From Ruminococcus sp. CAG:488 (GTDB lineage Bacteria > Bacillota > Clostridia > Oscillospirales > Acutalibacteraceae), in the NCBI GenBank assembly GCA_000434055.1, contig HF999606.1, forward strand, positions 1 to 25,621: 25,621 nt of DNA. Direction: 5' to 3'. Made by a program: the position numbers and the translations under genes. Position 1 is the stretch's first letter. Each line of letters starts with the position of its first letter. The notes under the pieces are model-generated. The model did no database searches, was not told where the DNA came from, and was given only the letters and a program-made list of their open reading frames with translations. Shown here piece by piece: positions 6,724-13,646 of the stretch.

Positions 6724-8277
6724 TTATTTAATAAAAATAGAGAAAATAATTTGCGCCGAGATTTGAACGAGCTTTGTAAGAAAAGCGAATATCTGTGAAA
6801 TTGCGGTGCTCTTGAGAAGCTCATCGGTAACAGGGGAGAGCGTGTTTGACTTGCTGTTATATTTCATAAACTGGGGGTAGCTTTCGCTGTTGTGAATTGT
6901 GAGCTGCTTCTCGCTCTTGGCAAGCCAAATAAGGAAATCCGTTGAGTTGCCGACATTGTAATCGACATGAGCCATGTCGCGAATGAACCATGTCTGTTCG
7001 GGGAACATACAGGTCGATGCATCAATCTGACGGTCAGCGCTGAGGTGGTTATGTCCGTCTGCCTTTGCCTGTGTGTAGCCCTCGGGGAGCGTTTCGTCAA
7101 GCTTTGAGCAAATCGCACCGCCCGAAGCATAATTTACATCAATAAGAAAATCATTATTGCTTGTTGTTGAGCTTTCGGAAATCGGAAGGCCTTGCATATT
7201 GTACTGTGCCGTAATATAAATCGTTGTGTCTTTTTCTGCGGCTTTCAGAATGTCGTAAGCCCTTGCCTGAACGTTGCGGTGATACTCATCAATCGCTTTT
7301 ATAAGTTCCGTATCTGCTCCGGCAAGCATGAAATTTTTAGACTCTTCATAATTTCTTGCATCAACCAATGCCCAAAGTCCGGGCATATATCCGAAAACGG
7401 GGATTATAAGCTCCTTATAAAGTCTATCATTGAGATTTGTGAGGATATTGTTTATGTATCCGTCAATCGAAGCGTTGATTTTATATGCATCAAGGCTGTT
7501 GTTAAGGAACATAATAAGCTCGTCGAGAAAATCGTTTCTTGTAAGCTGAGCCATTCTGCGAATGAGGCCGTAAGCGTCAATGCTCATGTCACCCGAGAAC
7601 ATCGAGCCCATGCACGAAGTGCCCTGAAAAGCGGTCGAGCAGAGCGAAACACTGTCAACGTCTTTGCTGCCGTATTTATAGAGATAGGAGAGCGTGACTG
7701 TTCCGCCCATGCTGAAAGCGGCGAGTGCTACACGGTCACACTTGGTCTCAGCCTTAACATTCTTTATAAATTTATTAAGCTCGTCGGCATGCTTGAGAGG
7801 GTCAAGTCTCCAGTCGTAATTGAAGAAATATGTGTTGTCTGCGCCGAAGGCTTCGATTCCCGCCCTGACAACGCCGCCCTCGTCCTTGACCTCGTTTATG
7901 AAGGAGTCGGGGTAGTTGCCTGCGCTCATAGGAAACAGATCGGTGGTAATTTCATATTTTGAGCTGCCGTCCGGGTTGCAGGCAAGGTCGTCAAAGGCTT
8001 CCGCCGCCGCAGGGAAAAGCGCGTCGCCAAGCTTGTCGTAATCGCCGTCCCTGAAGAATTCGACAAGGGGAAGAACAATTTTTGAGGCAAGCTTCATGAT
8101 TGTTTTTGTTGATGTCGGGAACACCTTTTCACTGTCCTTATATAGAGGAAAAGTGTTCATTCCGCTGACAACGATAAACGCTGTCTTAGGCTCGGTTGCA
8201 AATGCGGGTATCAGTGAGCAAAAGGCAACCGTTAGGCAGAGGATAACGCTGATAAGAATTTTAGCGATTTTTTTCAT
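6724..8277 (-). CDS. Secreted LCAT-like alpha/beta hydrolase (probable lipase/acyltransferase)
   Basis: A 517-aa exported protein. A clear signal peptide (1-27, ending PAFA) precedes an alpha/beta hydrolase domain. The YDWRLDP motif (154-160) is typical of lecithin:cholesterol acyltransferase-like lipases. The nucleophile elbow reads AAFSMGG (Ser189), where the usual first Gly is Ala. FIRDMAHVDY (431-440) probably supplies His437. The C-terminal 25 residues are hydrophobic and may touch the membrane. ATG 8277 has AAAGGAT upstream; the frame extends to 8310 without a better start. It lies 64 bases after the ABC ATPase gene, behind an imperfect hairpin. Lipid substrate is unknown. Confidence 0.78.
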   Translation of the reverse strand: MKKIAKILISVILCLTVAFCSLIPAFATEPKTAFIVVSGMNTFPLYKDSEKVFPTSTKTIMKLASKIVLPLVEFFRDGDYDKLGDALFPAAAEAFDDLACNPDGSSKYEITTDLFPMSAGNYPDSFINEVKDEGGVVRAGIEAFGADNTYFFNYDWRLDPLKHADELNKFIKNVKAETKCDRVALAAFSMGGTVTLSYLYKYGSKDVDSVSLCSTAFQGTSCMGSMFSGDMSIDAYGLIRRMAQLTRNDFLDELIMFLNNSLDAYKINASIDGYINNILTNLNDRLYKELIIPVFGYMPGLWALVDARNYEESKNFMLAGADTELIKAIDEYHRNVQARAYDILKAAEKDTTIYITAQYNMQGLPISESSTTSNNDFLIDVNYASGGAICSKLDETLPEGYTQAKADGHNHLSADRQIDASTCMFPEQTWFIRDMAHVDYNVGNSTDFLIWLAKSEKQLTIHNSESYPQFMKYNSKSNTLSPVTDELLKSTAISQIFAFLTKLVQISAQIIFSIFIK

Positions 8278-8292
8278 ATTCTTTATCCTTTC

Positions 8293-8334
8293 AAAAAAGA
8301 GGTGTTGCATTTATATTCAAAAACGCAATACCTC
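8293..8334 (-). terminator. Possible attenuating terminator between the ABC ATPase gene and the LCAT-like gene
   Basis: On the minus strand GAGGTATTGC (8325-8334) pairs with GCAACACCTC (8299-8308) with one A-C mismatch and is followed by six T. It may partly end the transporter transcript; no separate promoter for the downstream hydrolase is evident. Confidence 0.5.
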
Positions 8335-8341
8335 CGGAGAA

Positions 8342-9124
8342 TTATTTCTGATATGTGTTAAGAAATGCTTTCGTTCTCTCGTTTTTCGGATTGACAAGAA
8401 CCTCGTCGGATGTGCCCATCTCGGCGATAACGCCGTTGTCCATAAAGATGACCTCGTCGGAAACGTCCTTTGCAAAGTTCATTTCATGGGTGACGATAAC
8501 CATTGTCATCTTGTCCTCGGCAAGCTGGCGAATCGTCTTGAGAATTTCACCCGTAAGCTCGGGATCAAGCGCCGAAGTCGGTTCGTCAAAGAAGAGGATT
8601 TTCGGGTTCATTGCAAGCGCACGGGCAATTGAAACTCGCTGCTGCTGTCCGCCCGAGAGCTGGCAGGGGTAGAAGTCCAGCTTGTCTGAAAGACCGACCT
8701 TATTGAGAAAATATTTTGCAGTCTTATCAATCTCCTCAAGCATTTCCTTTTTCTTCTGCTTATAGTCGGGACGCCGTTTTGCCGCAAGCTTCATTGCGAG
8801 CGTAACGTTGCCCAGCGCCGTGTACTGCGGAAATAGATTGAACTGCTGAAAAACAAGACCGATGTTCTGCTTGTTCTTCTCGAGTGCCTTTATCTCTTTT
8901 TTGTCGGTTATTGCACTGTCGAAAACGACCTGATCGTTGACGGTGATTTTGCCGGAGGTTGCGGTTTCGAGACCGTTGATACAGCGAAGAAGCGTAGTTT
9001 TGCCGCTTCCCGAGGAGCCGATGACGGAGAGAACCTTGCCCTCCTGCAATTCAAAAGTAATGCCCTTGAGAACCTCGGTTGCGCCGAAATTTTTTGTTAA
9101 GTCTTTAACTTCAAGTATTGCCAT
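8342..9124 (-). CDS. Amino-acid ABC transporter, ATP-binding protein (GlnQ/HisP type)
   Basis: A 260-aa ATPase that powers a polar amino-acid importer. Walker A is GSSGSGKTT (36-44), the signature is LSGGQQQR, Walker B is ILFFDEPTSALDPE, and the switch His is in VTHEM. Length is slightly above the usual 240-250 because of a Lys-rich insertion (KRRPDYKQKKKEM) before the signature motif. ATG 9124 has AAGGAGGG upstream. It is last of the three transporter genes and begins 13 bases after the permease stop. Confidence 0.95.
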   Translation of the reverse strand: MAILEVKDLTKNFGATEVLKGITFELQEGKVLSVIGSSGSGKTTLLRCINGLETATSGKITVNDQVVFDSAITDKKEIKALEKNKQNIGLVFQQFNLFPQYTALGNVTLAMKLAAKRRPDYKQKKKEMLEEIDKTAKYFLNKVGLSDKLDFYPCQLSGGQQQRVSIARALAMNPKILFFDEPTSALDPELTGEILKTIRQLAEDKMTMVIVTHEMNFAKDVSDEVIFMDNGVIAEMGTSDEVLVNPKNERTKAFLNTYQK

Positions 9125-9137
9125 TTCTCAGCCCTCC

Positions 9138-9827
9138 TTATACCTTGAAATAATCGAGCTTCTTTTCAAGCTTGCCGAAAAGAAGAGTGAGAATACCGCA
9201 GAACAGAAGGTAATAAACACCTGTGAAAAAGAGCGGCCAAATCTGACCCGAAATGCCGTGAGAACCTTTGAGGAAAGCCTGTCCTGCCCATATGATCTCC
9301 TGCAATGCAATAATTCTTGCAAGCGAGGTGTCCTTTACGAGCGTTATAATCTCATTAGACATGGGCGGAACGATGCGTTTAATCATTTGGAGGAGTGTGA
9401 CCTTGAAGAAAATCTCCGACTTTGTCATGCCGAGAACCATTCCTGCTTCCTGCTGACCGACGGGAACACCCTCAATACCGCCTCGGTATATCTCGGAGAA
9501 GTAGCAGGCATAGTTGAGAATGAATGCAACTGCCGCCGCAGTAAATCTACCGTCCTCGCCACCGCCCCAGATCGGGGTGCCGAAAACAAGACCGGGCATG
9601 TAGTAAATAATAAGCATTTGAATCATAAGAGGGGAGCCTCGGAAAATCCAAACGATTATTTTGACAAGTCCGCTGAGCGGCTTGAATTTTGACATTGAGC
9701 CGAATGAAATTATAAGACCGAGCGGGAGCGCTCCGACAAGCGTTACGAAAAACAGCTTGACCGTCTGAAGAAATCCCATATTGAGCGACTCAAATACTAT
9801 CGGGAACTGTTCAATAAACTGTGACAT
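9138..9827 (-). CDS. Amino-acid ABC transporter permease (HisM/GlnP type)
   Basis: A 229-aa inner-membrane permease with about five membrane segments. The EAA-loop pattern EAGMVLGMTKSEIFFKV (near 135-155), which contacts the ATPase, and the N-terminal GLxQTVKLF segment are typical of His/Glu/Gln-type importers. Only one permease gene is present, so the channel is probably a homodimer. I chose ATG 9827, with AAAAGGATG upstream, over an upstream in-frame ATG at 9860 that falls inside the intercistronic hairpin. Confidence 0.94.
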   Translation of the reverse strand: MSQFIEQFPIVFESLNMGFLQTVKLFFVTLVGALPLGLIISFGSMSKFKPLSGLVKIIVWIFRGSPLMIQMLIIYYMPGLVFGTPIWGGGEDGRFTAAAVAFILNYACYFSEIYRGGIEGVPVGQQEAGMVLGMTKSEIFFKVTLLQMIKRIVPPMSNEIITLVKDTSLARIIALQEIIWAGQAFLKGSHGISGQIWPLFFTGVYYLLFCGILTLLFGKLEKKLDYFKV

Positions 9828-9849
9828 AAAAACATCCTTTTGCACCAAA

Positions 9850-9876
9850 ACAGAGAACATTATTCATGTCCTCTGT
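9850..9876 (-). other. Intercistronic hairpin between the binding-protein and permease genes
   Basis: In the minus-strand transcript ACAGAGGACAT pairs with ATGTTCTCTGT, 11 bp with one G-U, around a 5-nt loop, followed by only four T. It probably protects the 3' end of the binding-protein mRNA or partly terminates, giving more binding protein than permease. Confidence 0.6.
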
Positions 9877-9902
9877 TTGTGTAGATTTAATTGTTTAGTT
9901 AA

Positions 9903-10724
9903 TTATTTAATGAGTGAAGCCTGAACGCCGTACTTTTCTGCGATCTTCTCCATTGAGCCGTCAGCCATGGAAGTCTTGAAGAACTCGTTGAGCTTAGCTG
10001 TGAGGTCACTGCCCTGACGGAAGCCTACGCCGTATTTCTCGGAGTTGAGGTCGATCGTGTAAGCAAGCTTAGCGTTTGCAGTGCCTTCGCCGACCATAGC
10101 GGCAGCCATAAGCTTGTCGATGATAGCTGCATCGCATGTGCCCGAGGAAACCTCTGTAAGTGCTGTTGCCTGATCCTTAACAGGTGTAGCCTTGAGGCCG
10201 TTTGCAGTTGCCGTTTTCTCTCCGGTGGAGCCTGCCTCAACCGCAAAGGTGAGATCCTTGCAAGCCTCAACGCTGTTGTACTTGGAAGCTACGTCCTTGT
10301 TGACGACAACAACCTGAGCGTTGTTGCAATATGCTTTTGTGCATGACATTGCTGATGTAACTTCATCATCGAGAGTCATACCGTTCCATACGCAGTCGAT
10401 CGACTTGTTGTTGATCTCCATTACCTTGTTGTCCCAGTCAATTTCAATGAACTCAACCTCAACGCCGATGCTCTTAGCGAAAGCCTTAGCCATATCAGCG
10501 TCAAAACCGATCCATTCGTCGCTTCCTTTTGCTTTGTAGTCCATCGGCTCAAAGTCTGTGATACCAACAACAAGCTTGCCTTTGCTCTGAACATAAGCGA
10601 GATCGCTTGAAGATGCTGCGTTATTGTTGCCATCCGCCGCGGGCTTCTTATCGCCGCAGCCTGCGAAGATGAATGTCATTGCTGCCATGAGTACGGCAAG
10701 CGTGATTGCAATAATTTTTTTCAT
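9903..10724 (-). CDS. Amino-acid ABC transporter substrate-binding lipoprotein (SBP_bac_3)
   Basis: A 273-aa extracellular solute-binding protein tethered to the membrane. The signal peptide (1-22) ends in a lipobox IFAGC with Cys23 as the lipidated residue, followed by an Ala/Asn/Ser linker. The ligand domain begins KLVVGITDFEPMDYKAKGSDEWIGFDADMAKAFAK in pattern, as in polar amino-acid binders. The exact amino acid is not predictable; its Gly-Phe-Asp and Asp-Lys contacts fit polar amino acids. ATG 10724 has GGAGG upstream. It is first in the transporter operon. Confidence 0.94.
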   Translation of the reverse strand: MKKIIAITLAVLMAAMTFIFAGCGDKKPAADGNNNAASSSDLAYVQSKGKLVVGITDFEPMDYKAKGSDEWIGFDADMAKAFAKSIGVEVEFIEIDWDNKVMEINNKSIDCVWNGMTLDDEVTSAMSCTKAYCNNAQVVVVNKDVASKYNSVEACKDLTFAVEAGSTGEKTATANGLKATPVKDQATALTEVSSGTCDAAIIDKLMAAAMVGEGTANAKLAYTIDLNSEKYGVGFRQGSDLTAKLNEFFKTSMADGSMEKIAEKYGVQASLIK

Positions 10725-10755
10725 AATGTTTTCCTCCAAACTTTATTGTGGTAGT

Positions 10756-10784
10756 ATAGTAGCACATTAGCGCACTAAAGTCAA
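10756..10784 (-). promoter_or_regulatory. Promoter of the ABC transporter operon
   Basis: On the minus strand TTGACT (10779-10784) and TACTAT (10756-10761) are 17 bases apart. The spacer contains the inverted repeat TTAG-tgcg-CTAA, which could be an operator. The leader would be about 25 nt, too short for a riboswitch. Confidence 0.75.
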
Positions 10785-10828
10785 TAGCTTTTTTAAAATT
10801 TTCAAAAAATTTTTTTTAAAAAATATTT

Positions 10829-10858
10829 AACCGCCGATTTAATTAAAAAAGGGCGGTT
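10829..10858 (-). terminator. Probable terminator of the HAD/membrane-protein unit
   Basis: AACCGCC (10829-10835) pairs with GGCGGTT (10852-10858) around a long A/T-rich loop. On the minus strand it runs into an AT-rich tail with several T-runs (10803-10828). The loop length makes it weaker than the other terminators. Confidence 0.5.
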
Positions 10859-10895
10859 TTAGATTTAATTTTTTAGGGTGTAAACGGCAGGATTA

Positions 10896-11162
10896 TTATT
10901 TAATCTTATATTTCTCTTTGTATTCGGCAACCATTTGCGCCTCTTTTTTTTCGGCTTTTACTGTTTTAATATACCTGTATACAAAGAACCCTGCCAGAAG
11001 AAACCAGCAAACGGTGAGCATATACCAAGCTCCGTTTGAATAAATTTTGTGCTCGACGATCAAAAGAACGATTGAAAATGCTCCGGCAAGCACGCCGAGA
11101 GCTGCAAAAACAATGTAAAGCACCTTTTTATTGATTATATCCGAAAGCTTTTCCTTCTCCAT
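10896..11162 (-). CDS. Small two-span membrane protein, unknown function
   Basis: An 88-aa protein that I do not recognise. A short charged N-terminus (MEKEKLSDIINKK) is followed by two membrane segments (about 15-37 and 44-63) and a Lys/Glu-rich cytoplasmic tail. The start at ATG 11162 is fixed by GGAGGTG; the frame is open farther upstream but without a ribosome site. It has its own candidate promoter 40 bases upstream and ends at a weak terminator. It may be co-expressed with the gene at 11233-11766. Confidence 0.65.
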   Translation of the reverse strand: MEKEKLSDIINKKVLYIVFAALGVLAGAFSIVLLIVEHKIYSNGAWYMLTVCWFLLAGFFVYRYIKTVKAEKKEAQMVAEYKEKYKIK

Positions 11163-11200
11163 ATCAGCACCTCCGTGTGTGTTTAGTAATCTCTGACTTA

Positions 11201-11229
11201 ATTTTAACATATATAAATGTATTTTGCAA
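11201..11229 (-). promoter_or_regulatory. Candidate promoter of the 88-aa membrane protein gene
   Basis: On the minus strand TTGCAA (11224-11229) and TAAAAT (11201-11206) are 17 bases apart, the same layout as the gap promoter. It overlaps the last few bases (11233) of the preceding gene only marginally. Confidence 0.5.
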
Positions 11230-11232
11230 TAT

Positions 11233-11766
11233 TTAATGCAGCACATATTTTGATATAAGTATAAACATTATCATTATCGTAATTATAACTAATGCCGCTA
11301 TAATTTTTTTCTTTGAGCCTTTCTTGTTTTCACTTTTCGTGGATATATGAATATCAGCATGATCAACATTGAATGTTTTTTCGTTATAATAATTCCTGTA
11401 CTCGATATCCTGTACAATTTTTTTAAACGATGAACTCTGATTGTACTTACCCAACCTTTCAAGCTGAGAAATAGGATCCGTAGACGCGAAAATTTGATTA
11501 TAAAATTTTTGGATAAATTCAATATCATCATATGTGCTTATGCCTGTGGTATTTACTTCGTGTGCAATTTGCGATCTTAACCAACGGATATGCTTCAGAG
11601 ACTTATAAACTCTATGCCATGATTTAACGGCTTTTTGTCCGATATAATCATTTTCTTCCATATCTTTAATATATGTTGAAATTCCGTATTTGTCGTTATA
11701 TATATCCGAACACAGTTTGTCAAGCTTTTTGTATTCTTCAAAAAAGAGGTTGTCGGTTTCAGTCAA
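11233..11766 (-). CDS. Tail-anchored protein with a HEPN-like motif, unknown function
   Basis: About 177 aa. The helical N-terminal part contains a pattern common in Clostridial hypothetical proteins (KLDKLCSDIYNDKYGISTYIKDM, probably the DUF6548 group, not certain), then WLRSQIAHEV, where R-x4-H resembles the HEPN ribonuclease motif. A Lys-rich stretch and one C-terminal membrane span (last about 22 residues) suggest a tail anchor. Start is uncertain: TTG 11766 is 5 bases after GGGAGTGG, whereas ATG 11781 (182 aa) has no ribosome site. It overlaps the HAD gene by 8 bases (TTGACTGA), so the two are translationally coupled. Confidence 0.65.
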   Translation of the reverse strand: MTETDNLFFEEYKKLDKLCSDIYNDKYGISTYIKDMEENDYIGQKAVKSWHRVYKSLKHIRWLRSQIAHEVNTTGISTYDDIEFIQKFYNQIFASTDPISQLERLGKYNQSSSFKKIVQDIEYRNYYNEKTFNVDHADIHISTKSENKKGSKKKIIAALVIITIMIMFILISKYVLH

Positions 11767-12397
11767 TTTTACCACTCCCATTTTTTATCAGCTTTAATAT
11801 ATCCCTGAACGAGTCAAATTTATAATCGTAACCGTCAACCGTGCCGAATCCGTAGGAGGCATAGCCGAACGGGATTTTTGCAAGCGAAGCGGCGTTCCTG
11901 TCGCCCTGAGTGTCGCCGATGTACAGTGAATTCTCAAAGCTGTGCTTTGTAAGCATTTTCTTAATATTTTCGCCCTTTGAAAGTGTTTCGGGATCCTCAA
12001 AAGCAGTGTCGCAGAAATATTTTCCGAGTTTATGATATGAAAGAAAAGCGTCCATGTAGCTCTCTTGACAGTTGCTGACAACGTACAGCTTGAAATGCTT
12101 GCTGAGTTCTGCAAGAGTTTCCTCCACGCCGTCATAAAGAATTCCGCCGCGCTGTCTTAATTCTTCGACGCACGCAACCGTTGCATCGTTAAAGAATTGC
12201 TCCGCCAAAGCTTTATCCGCTCCCGGGAAAAGCTTGTTCATCAGGTCAATTTTATTAAGCCCCATAACCGAACGGATCTGTTCGTCGGTCGGGAGGGGAA
12301 ACTTATATTCCTCGGCTACACTCTGCCATGACGATGTTATACAGTTCATGGAGCTCCAAAGAGTTCCGTCAAGATCAAATCCAATGCTGTCAAACAT
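11759..12397 (-). CDS. HAD-family hydrolase (phosphoglycolate phosphatase/beta-PGM-like)
   Basis: A 212-aa haloacid-dehalogenase-type phosphatase. Motif I is GFDLDGTLW (Asp8 nucleophile, Asp10), followed by a helical cap (about 15-85), motif II VVSNCQ and motif IV YIGDTQGDRNAA with acidic residues binding magnesium. The substrate is a small phosphorylated metabolite, not identifiable here. ATG 12397 is preceded by GGAGGTG; a GTG three codons earlier overlaps the SD and is unlikely. The gene heads a minus-strand unit with a consensus promoter. Confidence 0.9.
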   Translation of the reverse strand: MFDSIGFDLDGTLWSSMNCITSSWQSVAEEYKFPLPTDEQIRSVMGLNKIDLMNKLFPGADKALAEQFFNDATVACVEELRQRGGILYDGVEETLAELSKHFKLYVVSNCQESYMDAFLSYHKLGKYFCDTAFEDPETLSKGENIKKMLTKHSFENSLYIGDTQGDRNAASLAKIPFGYASYGFGTVDGYDYKFDSFRDILKLIKNGSGKID

Positions 12398-12422
12398 AAA
12401 TAGCACCTCCGTATATACAAAT

Positions 12423-12451
12423 ATAATACAGGTATTTTTTTACGGTGTCAA
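12423..12451 (-). promoter_or_regulatory. Promoter of the HAD unit
   Basis: On the minus strand a consensus TTGACA (12446-12451) and TATTAT (12423-12428) are 17 bases apart. It is divergent from the rplU promoter, with only about 30 bases between the -35 boxes. Confidence 0.8.
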
Positions 12452-12480
12452 ATAATAAATTAAATAATTACATAAAAATG

Positions 12481-12509
12481 TTGACAAACCTTGACCCATG
12501 TGGTAAAAT
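12481..12509 (+). promoter_or_regulatory. Promoter of the rplU-prp-rpmA operon
   Basis: A consensus TTGACA (12481-12486) and TAAAAT (12504-12509) are 17 bases apart. Confidence 0.8.
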
Positions 12510-12515
12510 TCTAAA

Positions 12516-12600
12516 TACCGCATATTACGGGCGTCGCTTTCGGGCGGCACAAGTGATTTATTCCGCCCCACGTAGCGAGTCCATAATAAAGGAAGGTTAG
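12516..12600 (+). promoter_or_regulatory. Structured mRNA leader of rplU (L21 leader-like)
   Basis: The roughly 90-nt leader holds nested helices: TCGCT (12534-12538) with AGCGA (12574-12578) outside GGGCGG (12542-12547) with CCGCCC (12563-12568). Firmicute L21 operons carry a conserved leader (Rfam L21_leader) thought to mediate autogenous control; position and fold fit, but I could not compare the sequence to the covariance model. Confidence 0.6.
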
Positions 12601-12605
12601 TTAGA

Positions 12606-12917
12606 ATGTACGCAATCATCGTTACCGGCGGCAAGCAGTACAAGGTTGAGGCTGGAGACACCCTCTACATTGAGAAGCTTGACGTTGAAGCTGACAGCGA
12701 AGTTGTTTTTGACAAGGTTATCGCAGTCGGCAAGGAAGATGGCATTGTTGTAGGCGCTCCGTATGTTGACGGTGCAACTGTAACGGCAAAGGCTGTCAAG
12801 AATGGCAAGGCTAAGAAGGTAGTTGTATTTACCTACAAGCCGAAGAAGAACGAGAAGCGCAAGATGGGCCACAGACAGCCCTACACTAAGGTAGAGATCT
12901 CAGCTATCAACGCATAA
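12606..12917 (+). CDS. rplU: 50S ribosomal protein L21
   Basis: A 103-aa ribosomal protein with the standard start MYAIIVTGGKQYKVEAGD and end HRQPYTKVEISAI. It binds 23S rRNA domain I near L20. Length is exactly typical. The ribosome site is GGAAGG upstream of ATG 12606. First gene of the L21-Prp-L27 operon, 3 bases before prp. Confidence 0.98.
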   Translation: MYAIIVTGGKQYKVEAGDTLYIEKLDVEADSEVVFDKVIAVGKEDGIVVGAPYVDGATVTAKAVKNGKAKKVVVFTYKPKKNEKRKMGHRQPYTKVEISAINA

Positions 12918-12920
12918 GCA

Positions 12921-13244
12921 ATGATTAGAATCGATTTCTTCTGTTCGGATAAATCAATCGAAGGTTTCGAGATCAGCGGTCATTCAGGTTCGGCAGAGGC
13001 CGGTTTGGACATTATCTGTTCGGCTGTTTCCTCGGCGGCCTACATGGCGGCGAACACGATTACCGATATTGTTAAGTGCGAGGCGGAGGTCGATGTTTCC
13101 GACGGATTCATGAGCTTCCGTGTTAAGTCAAATTTATCCGATGCGCAGCAAATTCTTGAGGGCTTAAAGCTTCACCTTGAGGCTTTAGCCGCAGATTATC
13201 CAGACAACATTAAAGTAACACTACGGAGGTGTCAAAATGCTTAA
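12921..13244 (+). CDS. prp: Ribosomal-processing cysteine protease Prp
   Basis: A 107-aa cysteine protease (YsxB family) that removes the N-terminal extension of L27 before ribosome assembly. The catalytic His is in SGHSG (about residue 20) and the catalytic Cys in DIICSAVSSA (about residue 33). It lies between the L21 and L27 genes, as in other Firmicutes. It starts 3 bases after rplU and its last 8 bases overlap the rpmA start, so expression of protease and substrate is coupled. Confidence 0.96.
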   Translation: MIRIDFFCSDKSIEGFEISGHSGSAEAGLDIICSAVSSAAYMAANTITDIVKCEAEVDVSDGFMSFRVKSNLSDAQQILEGLKLHLEALAADYPDNIKVTLRRCQNA

Positions 13245-13521
13245 GATCAACATTCAGCTTTTCGCTCATAAGAAAGGTATGGGTTCCACCCGTAACGGCC
13301 GTGATTCCGAGTCAAAGAGACTTGGCGCAAAGCGTGCCGACGGTCAGTTTGTTCTTGCAGGTAACATCCTTTACAAGCAGCGCGGAACACACATCCATCC
13401 GGGCAACAACGTTGGCAAGGGTTCTGACGATTCTCTTTTCGCTCTCATCGACGGTACTGTTAAGTACGAGCGTTGGGGCAAGGATCGCAAGAAGGTCAGC
13501 GTATATCCCGTTGAGCAGTAA
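13237..13521 (+). CDS. rpmA: 50S ribosomal protein L27 with cleavable N-terminal extension
   Basis: A 94-aa L27. The first nine residues MLKINIQLF form the extension that Prp removes, exposing AHKKGMGSTRNGRDS, the mature N-terminus that reaches into the peptidyl transferase centre. This architecture is specific to Firmicutes and relatives. ATG 13237 has ACGGAGGTG upstream. It overlaps prp by 8 bases and is the last gene before a strong terminator. Confidence 0.98.
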   Translation: MLKINIQLFAHKKGMGSTRNGRDSESKRLGAKRADGQFVLAGNILYKQRGTHIHPGNNVGKGSDDSLFALIDGTVKYERWGKDRKKVSVYPVEQ

Positions 13522-13536
13522 TCCTTATTAAAAAAG

Positions 13537-13577
13537 AAAAGGTCGTTGAATTTTTATAATTTAACGATCTTTTTTCT
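13537..13577 (+). terminator. Terminator of the rplU-prp-rpmA operon
   Basis: AAAAGGTCGTTGAAT (13537-13551) pairs with ATTTAACGATCTTTT (13559-13573), a 15-bp stem with two G-U pairs that exist only in the plus-strand RNA, ending in a T-run. Confidence 0.85.
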
Positions 13578-13589
13578 TTTTAAATAATG

Positions 13590-13618
13590 TTGTAAAAAGC
13601 GGATTCTTGTGTTAAAAT
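13590..13618 (+). promoter_or_regulatory. Promoter of the XRE/membrane regulator gene
   Basis: TTGTAA (13590-13595) and TAAAAT (13613-13618) are 17 bases apart, followed by AGGGTGA before the ATG at 13647. Confidence 0.6.
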
Positions 13619-13646
13619 AATTAAAAACATTTTTCAGGGTGAAGTC

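Noticed and set aside
7192..7962. 256-codon open frame on the plus strand
   Set aside because: Lies antisense within the LCAT-like gene, has no ribosome site or recognisable domain; a shadow frame.
8937..9692. 251-codon open frame on the plus strand
   Set aside because: Antisense to the ABC ATPase and permease genes, whose motifs are unmistakable; composition is that of a shadow.
12516..12600. T-box or metabolite riboswitch before rplU
   Set aside because: No T-box consensus, specifier loop or known aptamer core; the gene context favours an L21 leader.
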